From NCBI GenBank assembly GCA_019096155.1, contig JAHCVI010000001.1:7502001-7566000 (forward strand): a stretch of 64,000 nt of DNA, read 5' to 3'. Below, one piece after another: positions 43,443-53,939 of this stretch. Position 1 is the stretch's first letter, and each line of letters begins with the position of its first letter. This DNA comes from Staphylotrichum longicolle (lineage: Eukaryota > Ascomycota > Sordariomycetes > Sordariales > Chaetomiaceae). A program made the translations under genes and the position numbers. The notes beneath the pieces were generated by a model. It was given only the letters and a program-made list of their open reading frames with translations, searched no databases and was not told the DNA's origin.

Positions 43443-44850
43443 TCACCAAAACTCGTCGTCCTCGGCGCACTCCCTCGCCATCTCAAACTGCTCGTCCGTC
43501 TGACACACGAGCACGCGGGGCGCCACGCCCTTCTTGCCCACGTCGTGCACGGCGGCGCCCTGCAGCTTGCGCCCGTTGGCCGCCTCGTCAATGGCGAAGC
43601 CGAGGCACCCGACCTGGTCGACGACGGCGGCGCGCAGCCGGTCGCTGCGCTCGCCGATGCCGCCGGCAAAGACGAGGGCGTCGACGCGGCCGCGCAGCGA
43701 GACGAAGTACGACCCCACAAAGGCGCAGATGCGGTCGACGAGCAGGTCGAAGGCCAGCGCCATCTTCTTGTCGTCGGCGGGGGCGTTGGCGATGACGCCA
43801 AAGTTGGTCGTGCCCGTCAGCGCCTTCCAGCCCGCCTCCTTGTTGAGGATCTCTTCGGCGCGCGAGATGTGCAGGTCCGATGTGGAGGCGGGCGAGAGCT
43901 TGCCCACGTCGCTTGCGTAGTGGAATACGAGGCTGGGATGGGGTCAGTTTCAGTTTGGGCGTTTTTTTTTACGGGCGGGGGTTTGGATGGGTGGTGTGGA
44001 GAGGGGGGAGAAGTAAAGGTTGGGTTGGGCTGCCTTAAAGGAGGCGAGGGGATAAAGGGTTGACTAACCTGGGATCGACGTTCCCGCTCCTGGTTGCCCC
44101 AGGAAGGCCTGCCAGAGGTGTCAGGCCCATGCTGGTATCCCAACTCTTGCCGCCCCGGATGGCGCAGGCGCTGGCGCCGGAGCCCAGGTGGAGTGCGATT
44201 ATGCTGACGTCGGAGGGGGGCTTGCCAAGGAAGTCGGCCGTCGCCCGGGTGATGTAGGCGTAGCTGATGCCGTGGAAGCCGTACTTGCGCAGGCGGTTCT
44301 TGTGGGCAATCTCCTGGTCGATGGGGTAGGTGTGGATGTGCTCGGGAATGGTGGAGTGGAATTGGCTGTCGAAGCAGGCGACGTTGCGCGCCGAGGGGAG
44401 TCCCTCGATACAGAGCCGGACAATGCCTAGACTGGGTGCGTTGTGGAGTGGTGCCAGGTCGTTGAGCTCCTCGAGATGGTGGTAGGTGCCCTCCGAGATC
44501 AATTGTGGCTTGGTGTAATCGCCGCCGTGGACGATGCGGTGGCACACGATACCGATGTCATCCTTGCTCTTGACTTCGGGCAGCTCGTCGTCCTTGATGA
44601 GGGTGTCGAGGATGAGGCTGAAGGCATCCCCCTGCGTCTTGACCTTCCTGTCGACCTCTTGGTCCTTGACCACCGTCTTGCCGCCCCGCTGGTAATCAAG
44701 CACCGCGGGCGGGGCTGTCAGACCGTTTATTTGGGACTCTGCGATCTGTGTGGGCGACTGTCCCTGCTCGGCGCTGAAGACCGAGATCTTGACCGACGAG
44801 GACCCGCCATTGACGGCCAAGATGATTGTCTGTTTTACAACCGTCTTCAT
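43443..44850 (-). CDS. ack: Acetate kinase (fungal AckA type)
   Basis: Two exons, 44850-44069 and 43932-43443, around a 136-nt intron give 423 residues. Motifs of the ASKHA acetate kinase family are all present: the phosphate-1 loop near the N-terminus (ILAVNGGSSSVKISVF), CHRIVHGGDYTKP, NDLAPLHNAPSLG, CFDSQFHSTIPEH, RKYGFHGISYAYI, the adenosine region LHLGSGASACAIRGGKSWDT, and GLTPLAGLPGATRSGNVDPS created by the splice. Exon 2 has FAGGIGERSDRLR. It interconverts acetyl phosphate plus ADP and acetate plus ATP. In fungi the partner is usually xylulose-5-phosphate phosphoketolase rather than phosphotransacetylase; neither partner is in this window. The Gly of NGGSSS instead of NAGSSS is usual in fungal members. 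Confidence 0.95.
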
Positions 44851-45569
44851 TGTGTGATGCGCTGCCGTGTTGATGCTGCCGCAATGTCGTGAGAATAATT
44901 TAACAGCGCAAAGGATTGGACTGCTGCTCTGTGGTGAGGATAAGCGAAGGGAACATGCAGCCGCCCGTCGTCTTATTATAAAGGATCCGAACATACAAAA
45001 CCCCCACGCTTCAAGACGGTCAGTCCACTCGGGCAGGGCGATTTCTCTTGATGGTGAGTCGAGGTCGCAAATCTCTTCTACAGCCGTATCGAGATCAGCT
45101 GAGAGGGCGACAAAGGATCTAGCGCAGTGATACGAACGGGACGGGCATCGCGAGGGTGGGCTGATGAGTGCCCAGTCCCCTGCGAGCGCCCAAGGGTGAG
45201 GGGCCCTGCCAGGATGACGTCTTTGCCGGCTTGGCCAGTTGGGATCAGGGGCTTGGTGCGGGCCGGAGCGGGGCCGTCCGAACGGTCTCGGCCAAAGGCG
45301 GTCATCTCAACCGCTGAGGCCGGCCCCGCCGATCTACCGTTCGGAGCAAGCGACTTGAGACGGAATGCGGCAACTTTCCCACACTGCGCATGTCTCGAGG
45401 AAGTTTCCTTTTGACAGTTTCCGGAGATCATTGAAGATGAAGGTGTGCTGCGCAACATGCCGGCACAATTGGGTATCTATTGCAGAAAAGATTGCAAAAC
45501 GTCGCCCCGCCTCTTGACCTCCATTTTGTCTATCATGGTAGACAAGTAGGCCGGGGCCAAGGAACCGCT
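44851..45569. promoter_or_regulatory. Acetate kinase upstream region
   Basis: Both flanking genes are on the minus strand, so this holds the acetate kinase promoter and the 3' end of the unknown gene upstream. TTTATAATAAGA on the minus strand at 44971-44982 is a good TATA candidate 120-130 bases before the ATG. Confidence 0.5.
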
Positions 45570-46760
45570 TCAAGGAGTCTCATCCGAGTCCGCATCGTAT
45601 GCCGGCTCGGCCACCGGCGGCAAGCTCCCCCGCAGTTCGGGTGAGGGAAGCTCCGAAAAGCCATTGACATGGGGTGATCCATGTCCCTGATATCCGTTCA
45701 TGTAGGGCGACGGCAGCTCGACATGATTTGTCGGGAACGTCGCCTCAAACTGAGCATCGGCCGCATGTGCGGAATTCCATTGGAGGATGAACCTCGTGTA
45801 GTCTTTTGCACTGGTCAGCGTGCTGCCCAGACAGAGCAGCTTAGGGGGAGGCAGGATGGGCGCTGAGGGCAACAGGGGTAGAATCTGGCACATACCATCA
45901 CTCCCTGCCTGGACGTTTGGGTTCCTCGAGAATTGGATCCCCAGATAGCGCAGGCCGAGTGTGTTTTGGGCTGATGATGAGGCAGTGTTCCCGTTGGTGG
46001 GCGCATTACTGCTGCTCGTGTGTCTGCGGAAGAGCGACGTTGCCGAGAAGCGCCGGTCGCGACTGGAACCGTGGTTTTGACTGCTCTCTGATGCACTGCC
46101 TCTCCTGGCACCGCGAGCGCCTATCTGAACACGCCGGTGCCTGTCGTCGCGCTGCCGTAGTTCCAAATCAAAGTCGTCCAGCAGGTATTCCTTCCAGCGC
46201 CGCCGTTGGTTAGCATAGAATGTGAGATAGTGAAAAGTTGAATATCTGTCCCGCCAGAGTTTTATCCTCTGAATGGTGCCCAAACCCCTGACATTGCCAT
46301 ACGAGTCCGTCCGGCGGTGCGTATCGCACCAGACGACGTCAACGTCGAACCAGTCAATCAGGTCTCTTGTCCTGATGTCGCTCTGCAGTTGGATGGAGCT
46401 CTCGATGGTGGTGAACTCGTACCTCACCTCGACGTACTCATCGTGCACTATGCCATCTGTGGTTATGTACCGTATGCGATGTGGCTCGAGGAAGGTGAGG
46501 TACAGTTCCATTTCCCGGGGGTCACCAAACCGGCGGTGCTGGGCATGAAGGGTTTGGGGGAAGAGCTCGTTGGGGTTGTCAGACGGGACTGGACTGTGTC
46601 TCAGTAAAGGTGATGGGGAAACTTTGGGTCAGGGTGGAGCGGCGGGACGGCCAACAAACGTACGGAAATGCTCCAGTACCTCGCCCGCATAACTGCATTG
46701 CCACACCAGGCGGCGTGGGTTGGCCCCTACGATCTCCCAGGGGCCGAGATAGACGGTCAT
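45570..46760 (-). CDS. Conserved-looking protein of unknown function
   Basis: I do not recognise a named domain. Three exons are proposed: 46760-46664, 46588-45896 and 45802-45570, giving 340 residues that start MTVYLGPWEIVGANPRRLVW. Exon 1 joins exon 2 through GTACGT...GTCCAG to read EVLEHFLPSDNPNELFPQTL, after which the dense MELYLTFLEPHRIRYITTDG, YEFTTIESSIQLQSDIRTRD and RIKLWRDRYSTFHYLTFYAN segments look conserved and folded. A Ser/Arg-rich spacer follows, then RYLGIQFSRN and DYTRFILQWNSAHA, and an acidic Pro/Gly-rich tail. The second intron (93 nt, GTATGT...TGCAAAAG) is open in frame; it is removed because the joined sequence reads more naturally. Gene reality is sure, function is unknown. 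Confidence 0.75.
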
Positions 46761-48538
46761 TTCACTCGACGTCCGCTCGAATAGCTTTCTAGACAGCCGG
46801 GGTTGTCAGAAGACAGAGCGCTGCGCGGTCGGGGCTGGGAGGGATAGGCCGTGGTGGCTATTACATTGTCGCGTGGAAGCCAGGGGGCCCGAGATCGAGA
46901 GGCGCCGGGGGGGTCTGTGGGGCCGAGGACTCGGCCGTCAGGGCGGAGATAGCGGCAGAGGTGGGTGTAAAGGTCGAGTCGACCGGGCTGGCATGTTGGG
47001 CATGGGATGGCGGGGCGCTCAGAGCCGATGAGATGAAGGAGGAGGATGAGCCAGACCGCCAGGACGAGGCCATGGTGGTGGTCGTGGCCGGGCAGGGGAG
47101 TCGAGCTCTTGTCGGAGTGCTGGGCACACCGCCGTTCTGTGCGAGTTGCTGCGTAACCGTAGCCGGGACCCGGAGAGCCACAGAGAGGCGGCTTTCAGGG
47201 GGCTGTTCGCGATGCAGCAGATGACCATCTCATTAAAGAGGGAGGACCGGCCAACCCTGTCGCCCAGCTTGCGAACCGGAAAAAGCCCAATCCGCAGACA
47301 GGCGGCAGAGGAGCAGAGACGTGCAGGCTTGGGCAGGCGGCAACCGTCCACAGCAGCATGCCCGTCAAGCCAGGTGACGGCGATGTCGACGGCGATGGGG
47401 GGCGTCCCTGGGTGACGATGGCGTAGGAGGCTGTTTTTTTTTTGCAACGTCAGCCGCCTCAGCTGTGCTGTGTATGGATGTGCTGTACCTAGCGCGGCAG
47501 CCTGTAGGATGCAGATCCAGGTGCTTCCACTGGGCAGGGCAGGTAAGGTACGGATACAGAATAAGGTACCCAGGAATAAGGTACCCAGCAGCCAGCCTGG
47601 CTAAAGTGAGGGACTGTGTCGCGGGCCAGGCCTCGGCCTCCACAGCGAGAGACTCGCGGGGGGGGAGAAAGTGTTGTGCGTGGAGGTGGAGGGAGGCCCG
47701 GCGGTATCCGCCCCACTTGCGGCGTCCCTGGAAACCCAAAGCGCTGGTCCCATACAGCAGGCGGCGCGGTTCGAAGGTTCGAGGTTATGTGGGGGCGGGT
47801 CTGTGTGATGGTGTTGCGGGATGGGGCAGTCGCCGCAAGCCATGAGGGCACGAGCTGGCAGGGCGCCCTGCGATTTGCGCGATGCACCATGTGGTGAGGG
47901 GCCAGGGCCCTGCAGGCGGTGCATTAGCCCGGGTGCCCCTGTTTGCTTGGGTGTTGCGTGTGACCCCAAGGCTCCCCCATTCTTCCCCAAAAGCAGCCAG
48001 TCAGCCATGGCGAGAGGCTGAGATCCCTAAATTGTCAGTGTCATGGCGCTTTTTCGTCGCCTGAGTGCTCCGCGGCAGAGACGGCCAATTATCGTATAAC
48101 TGTGCGTCTCGGGCCGAGGGCCGTTGGTGCCATGACAATGATGCGGGATGCGGGATGCGGGACAGTCGAGTGCTGAGAGTTTGTTGAGGAATGACTTTGT
48201 CGCGTGGGGGGGAAACGCAAACGCAATGAGATGAATCCTGGGCAGCCACGAGTCCAGGCAAACACCGACCTGGAAAACATGCTGTCAGCGTCAGGGCATC
48301 CCTGGATCCTCGTTCGCTCCTGACACATGGAGGCAGGCCCTAACCCTGAATCGCGCGGGTTCCCGCCGAGCCCGCCAAACCTAGAAGGCCAAGCCCGGCC
48401 ATCGGTGGAGGCGGAACCTTCCACGCCCTGCGCCTTAGCTCGAAGGGCTGGCTTCGGCAGCCTGTGCCGTGCCCCACTCGGAGCTTGAACCTCCACAACC
48501 ACTCCCCGCGACGGCCGCAGCATGTCCAATGTTCGATC
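46761..48538. other. 1.8 kb divergent intergenic region
   Basis: It separates the unknown minus-strand gene from the HTH gene. It contains a perfect 15-base duplication GAATAAGGTACCCAG (47559-47588) and short GGATGCG iterations near 48141-48160. ORFs here lack domains. Confidence 0.5.
47559..47588. repeat. Two tandem copies of a 15-base unit
   Basis: GAATAAGGTACCCAG is present twice, directly adjacent. It lies in intergenic DNA. Confidence 0.9.
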
Positions 48539-49267
48539 ATGACAGGCAAGCAGCTATCCGACGACCACCGAGCCATCCTATCGAGACTGCTGCAGATTTC
48601 TAAGCTCAGCAACCACGAGATCGCGTGGGTGCTGGGCGTCGATGAGCGGACAGTGCGCCGTCGCCGCCACGAGTTCGACGCAACGGGCGAGATCAAGAAG
48701 CACAAAGATGTCAGCAAGAACGCCGAGAAGCTGAAGCCGCATCACTTGGAGGTACTGTGATGTTGGTCTTATTTTTACAACGTGGCCATCTAGATGTGCA
48801 CGGCCCGCTGACAGCACCGTCTCCCCTCACTCCAGAAGCTGGTGGAATGGCACAAAGACCACCCGGATGCCCTCCTCGACGACATGCAGCTGTTTCTGCG
48901 GACGCAGTGCGGCATCCAAGTCAGCCTCCCGACCGTCAGTCGCCAATTACGGAAAGCATACGGCGGCACCCTGCTGAGGAACGGACGGTGTGCCCGGATC
49001 CGGTCGAGGAAGCAGAGGGAGGCCGAGGGGCGCTCCATCGCGCTCGAACTTCAGCAGATTCCGGGCGGCGACGACAGCAGTAGCAACGACAACAACAACA
49101 GCGGCGACCAGACACCTGCTCCCGAGGTGTATCACGACCAGCGGCGACTGGCCCCGCTCGAGCAGATAGTAGCTCCGCAACACGCACCACCGGCGCAGGA
49201 CGGGCAGGGAACTGCGTTTCACGGCGGGGTCGGGCAGCAATTCCAGGACGCCGTGTCGGCGAGCTGA
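48539..49267 (+). CDS. Helix-turn-helix protein, transposase DNA-binding-domain-like
   Basis: Two exons, 48539-48751 and 48836-49267, give 214 residues. The intron is GTACTG...CACTCCAG (84 nt, phase 0). Residues ~8-50 form one HTH (SNHEIAWVLGVDERTVRRRR), and residues ~70-115 a second (LLDDMQLFLRTQCGIQVSLP, TVSRQLRKAYGG). This bipartite layout is that of the paired-like DNA-binding half of Tc1/mariner-type transposases. The Ser/Asn/Asp-rich and Gln-rich C-terminus contains no DDE/D catalytic region, and I see no remnant of one or inverted repeats downstream. It may be a domesticated DNA-binding protein. An in-frame ATG at 48464 would add 25 residues; the 48539 start was chosen because it directly precedes the conserved part. 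Confidence 0.72.
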
Positions 49268-50760
49268 ACGGCGGGGGATCCAGGCGTTTGGTGGATTACG
49301 GACACACGGAGTATCAGGTTCGGGTTTAGAGGTTCAATTCGGCGGGTATATTGGCGGGGTTTCCAATCAGCGAGGGTCGTGATGTACCGTGCCACATTGC
49401 TTCGGTCTGTCCCGCCCAGGCATGAATGATATCGCGTGCCCCTCTGATTCTTTCCCGGCTGCCCCTCTTCACGTTGACCGGTAAGTGTCATTCAGCTCAT
49501 TCAGCTCGTCAAATTCCGGCGGACTGCGGGAGCAGTGTCCAACTTAGAGAACGCGGCGTCGGATGGAACCTCGGCCTTCGACAAACACCAATACCGTTCG
49601 AACACCGTCGCTACGTCAGCGGGAGGGGGTTTCTCATCTCATCATCAGCTGTCGGGTCGGATGAGTCCTTCGTCGCTTATTATCAACCACAGCCAGCCCG
49701 AGCTCTCTTCCCGACGGAACCCATAACTTGTTCCTATTTGTTCACTTTCCTGCGTTTTTGAGCTCTCAAGTTGAAGAACTGCGGGACAGCCAATGGGACG
49801 CGGGAATTCGGCAGCAGGCTCACGTTTGCAGTTATGATTGGTTGGTGTTTTAGCGTCGCTGGCAGCCAAGCACGCGACTGGGATGGACCCCGGGACGCTG
49901 GCAAGGCTCCACGAAACCGAGTTGCTGGGCCTGAAGATCTCGGGCTCTGCAGTGTGATGGTGCGGCAGAAGCAAAAGGATCAATCTCCCTCTGGCGAGAG
50001 GCGACAGCCGCCGCAACCTGGCTGTTCTGGTATCGAGATCGCGGCCGAGTTTCAGCTGCGTTGACGGTGCTCTTTGGAGAGCCATCAGACGGTGATGGAA
50101 TGACAAGAAACCGCCAAGGGTGCCCCGCTTTCAGGTGTTGCTTGGCGGACAAGACCCTGACCAGAGCTTGAGCAACACCAAGCTTCCGCTCCCGCTCTCT
50201 CGCGAGACCTACACGTTGACTGCCGAAGAGGCCAGAATAGTTCATGCAGAACGTTCGCAGGCGGGGAGGACGGCAACACAGCCCCCTCCAGCCCTCTGGC
50301 GCAACTGCGCAGTAACCTTGCGCCCGGAATACCAGGCGGGAGTGGAGGTAAAATTTAAAGGCAGGACGATGCGGCACCGAGCCCCGAGCGGTCGAAGCCC
50401 CCCTGTCCAGCTCCCCCACACACACCAATCCTGGGATTCTGCGTTTTGGGCTTGGGTGCACTTGGGTGTGCGCTTCTGGGCCATGGAGCGGTGGGGGGCT
50501 GTGGCTCTTGGCCCTGCAGCGCGCGATATGAGCATGAGGCTTGAAGAGCTCAGATCAGGCTTGACCTTTGACTTCACCTCCCCACGAGCCCCCATCCTCA
50601 CCTTATTCTACTGAGTGTGTGTTTGTGTGCCTGCGTGTGTTTGCGAGGCTTGGTCATCGGTCCCCGGTGGCAGCACGCCGTATGCTGGTGTGGACGGGTC
50701 GTGTAGACGGCCCTTCACACGTTCCGCAATCTTTCGCTCCCTCTCAAGCCAGCGGCCGAC
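49268..50760. promoter_or_regulatory. Upstream region of the phosphate-type transporter
   Basis: This 1.5 kb between two plus-strand genes carries four CACGTT hexamers on the plus strand (49472, 49821, 50212, 50718). CACGTT is the weaker binding form of the CACGTG site of the Pho4/NUC-1 phosphate regulator. AAAATTTAAAGG near 50350 could be a TATA element. No gene is supported. Confidence 0.4.
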
Positions 50761-53101
50761 ATGTATCCCGACCCGGAAAAGAAGAGGAACCGCGGCTACC
50801 TGGGGCATGATAGCGCAGCGTTGCCGCCACGACACCGCCAGGCAGGTTATCCAACGCACTGTCGGGCGTTCGTTCTACTGGGTTTGACAGAACTCGACAT
50901 GCTGACTGGAATATGCCAAACCACAGGACCGCCAGCAGCTGCGGTACGAGCTCGATCTCAACTCATGGAATCTCAGGATTTGGGGAGTGGCAGCCTCGGG
51001 CTTTCTTACAGACTCGTGCGTTGCCCACCGCCGGCCGTCCATGGAGGCAGACCTCTTTTGCTAATCCCTCGGAGCAGATATAATCTGTTTGCCACTAATG
51101 TCATTCTCTCCACCGTCTCGTTTGTTTACTTCCCTCACGACCGCTGGTGTGGCCTCGTGATCAACCTCTTCACGCTCTTCGGGTAACCCTGACCTTGTCT
51201 CCCACGACTCTGCTTGTGTGTGACAGCCGAGCTAATTGGGAACGCTAGCTCTGTCCTGGGCCAGCTGTTGTTCGGCTACCTCGCCGACAGGTACGGGAGG
51301 ACGCGGCTGTATGGTATCGAGCTGGTGCTGGTCATCGTCTCCACCATCGGGGTTGCTACCACCAGCAATGGCTATGGCGACATTTCGTTTCTCGCACTCT
51401 TTACCTGGGTATGGTGTTCCCCTGCCTGCTGCCGCTGCTTCTTGCATCTGACTCGTGTGTTAGTGGCGCTTCGTGATGGGAGTAGGTATGCAAGCACTCG
51501 ACAACACAGCTCAAGCTCCATGGGGCCCAGACTCTGACTTGTAACAGGAATTGGCGCAGAATACCCCCTCTCAGCCGTAATCACTGCCGAATGGGCCAGC
51601 ACGTCAGCAAGAGCGACGATGCTGTCGTCGGTGTTTTTGATGCAGCCCGTGGGCCAAGCCCTTGCCCAGGTTGTGGGTGTTTTAGTCCTTCTGGGTGAAG
51701 ACAACGCGCACGGTCTTCACGACAAACAGTGCGGCCTCGACGCGCTCCACGCAGAAGAATGCAAGAAAATCATCGACGGCACGTGGCGCATCGTCATCGG
51801 CTCCGGCGCCGTGCCTGCGCTGCTGGCCATCATCTTCCGGTTCTTCCTGTACGACTGCGGGCTTTACACCCTCGAGGTCAAGAACAAGCCCGGAAACGCC
51901 TTCAGGGACACCCAGCGAGTGTACGGCCCTCCCCCGACAAGCAACGGCACTAGCATGTCACCCATCAATGGGAACAACTTCTACGATGCCGAAGACACGA
52001 GCCGCCAGTTCTCGTTTGAAGACCTCCACAACTACTTCATCAAGGACAAGAACTGGTACTACCTGATGGGCACGGCCATGACATGGTTCTTTCTCGATGT
52101 ATCCTTCTACGGCTTCAGCCTCGACAACCGCGGCACGCTCGCCGACCTGTGGGCCACGACCCAGCGCGTACCGGTCAGCCAGGACCTTTGGTGTTGGAAC
52201 TCGACCCTGCCCGGCGGAACTTCGCTCGTGCCCAGCTGGGCAACGGGGGGCCTACCGACCTGGCAGACGGACCCGACGCAGCCGTGCAACACCATCTACG
52301 AGACCCTCATCGAACAGACCAAGCAGTACCTGCTGACCGTGTCCCTCCCGTCGATTGCGGGCAGCGTGTGCTTCATCTTCTTCGCCAACCGTATCCCGCG
52401 CCGCCAGTGGCTGACCACTTCCTTCATGATCCTGACCGTTCTCTTCCTGATTACCGGCGGTGTCTACTACGGCGTGGCCCACAAGGCGGGCGCGCCAGCG
52501 ACGGTCGTGTGCGTGTCCATCTGCCACTTCATGTTCAACTTTGGTAAGGCATAACCCCCTTTTTTCATCCTCATCTGTGATACCCATTTTTACTTACCAA
52601 CCTGCCCTCCCTTTCCAACCAGGCGCCAACACCCTCACCTTCATCATCCCCGCCGAGCTGTTCCCCACCTGCTACCGCTGCACCTGCCACGGCATCTCGG
52701 CCGCGGCCGGCAAGCTGGGCAGCATCGTGGCCGTGCTCGTCGTCTACGGCATCAACGCGGGTTACGCCTCGCGCACCCGCCAGGGGCTCATCTTCCTGCT
52801 CTTCTCGGCCTTCATGGCGCTCGGCGCCATCTACTCGTGGGCGTACCTGCCCGACGTGCAGCGCGTCGTGTACGACGGCGAGGGCGGGAAGCGCCGGCTC
52901 GAGACGCGCAGCCTCGAGGAGCTGGGCGGGGGGTACGTCGTCGCCCGGCAGGAGGGGCAGGTGATTGGGGTCAGGGAGAAGTGGAGGGATCTGAGGGGCC
53001 GGTTGAGGAGGAGGAAGCAGAGGGGCGCGGAGAACGGGACGGTACGGTTGGGGAGCGTGGCCGCGGAGCCGGTGGAGGTGGACGGGACGGGCGTTGCTTG
53101 A
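50761..53101 (+). CDS. Major facilitator phosphate transporter (Pho84/PHS family)
   Basis: Seven exons are proposed: 50761-50841, 50927-51015, 51078-51182, 51249-51408, 51464-51485, 51548-52543 and 52623-53101, for 643 residues. Joined exons 2 and 3 read NLRIWGVAASGFLTDSYNLF; exons 3 and 4 read FGSVLGQLLFGYLADRYGRT, the MFS loop 2-3 signature. After a 22-base exon 5 come GVGIGAEYPLSAV, a long central loop, WFFLDVSFYGFSLDN, and finally GANTLTFIIPAELFPTCYR, CHGISAAAGKLGS. These are hallmarks of proton-coupled phosphate transporters of the plasma membrane; substrate is inferred. Intron 1 fits the family frame only if it uses a GC donor (CAG followed by GCAGGT). With a normal GT donor four bases later, translation would instead begin at the ATG at 50809. 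Confidence 0.85.
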
Positions 53102-53939
53102 GGGTTGTGGGCTGTTTCTTTCGCTTGGATACCTTATGCAGCCGGGTTTTTTTTGTCTTTTGGGACGGGAGGGGATACATGTGTTTTGGTACCATTCTCT
53201 TTATCCTTGGTTGATTCCTCGTCGGTAATGGATGTGCTATAAATGGCGCGCGGCGGGCTGTAAGGCGGTGCTGGGCGGGCTGTTACTAAAACGGGGCGAC
53301 CCCAAGACCTGGGTTGCAGTTCAGCTTGGATCGACATTTCGGAAAAGAAGCTTCTATTTGTGTTTCCACAGACACGGAGGACAGTGGCTTGGGTGTGATT
53401 TGGTGTGTGCACCAGCTCGGTGGGCTTGGAGGTGGATTCGGCCGATAAACTTATACCTCGAGATTGTTTGAGTATCCTTCTCCTTGCTATCCCGACGCTT
53501 TCATCTACAGTCCTGCATATCCCCAACACCTGGTATCTTCAGCCATCCATCTCATCGGCTTCAAAACAAACTTGAACATTGAATTGGAGTGGGATTTGCG
53601 CTGTCTACCTTTGCCCTTCCTGTGCCCGTCCATGTAACACCCTTGACTCCAGCGTCTCAGCGAGCGTAGCCTGCAGACGACACCTAGTTGTAGAGACTGA
53701 CTAAACGGCCGCAGCCATTGCCCAATGCCCCTGATTTTGCCGTTCCCGAAACGCAGAACCGACCAGGTAACCCAAAGAAGGCGCCATCCATTCCCAGATA
53801 CCCAAATCTGCCCATGATCCTAGATATTCACAAACGAGAGGCAACAAACCGCACGACATCTCTAGTTTCCTTCACCCCCACAAGAACAAGATCAAACGCG
53901 GCCAGGTCACGTTCCCCAACCGCTCCCTTGACCCCTCAT
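53102..53939. other. Convergent intergenic gap
   Basis: It lies between the 3' ends of the transporter (+) and the Zn2Cys6 gene (-). No gene or repeat was noticed beyond an 8-T run near 53149. Confidence 0.6.

Noticed and set aside
44851..44994. In-frame upstream ATG giving acetate kinase a 48-residue Arg/Ser-rich, mitochondrial-like extension
   Set aside because: The extension runs through a TATA-like TTTATAATAAGA (44971-44982), so the transcript probably begins after the upstream ATG; fungal acetate kinases start near MKT...ILAVNGGSSS.
45811..45895. An 85-nt intron ending at ACCAG in the unknown minus-strand gene
   Set aside because: It shifts the frame and quickly meets a stop, losing the DYTRFILQWNSAHA segment.
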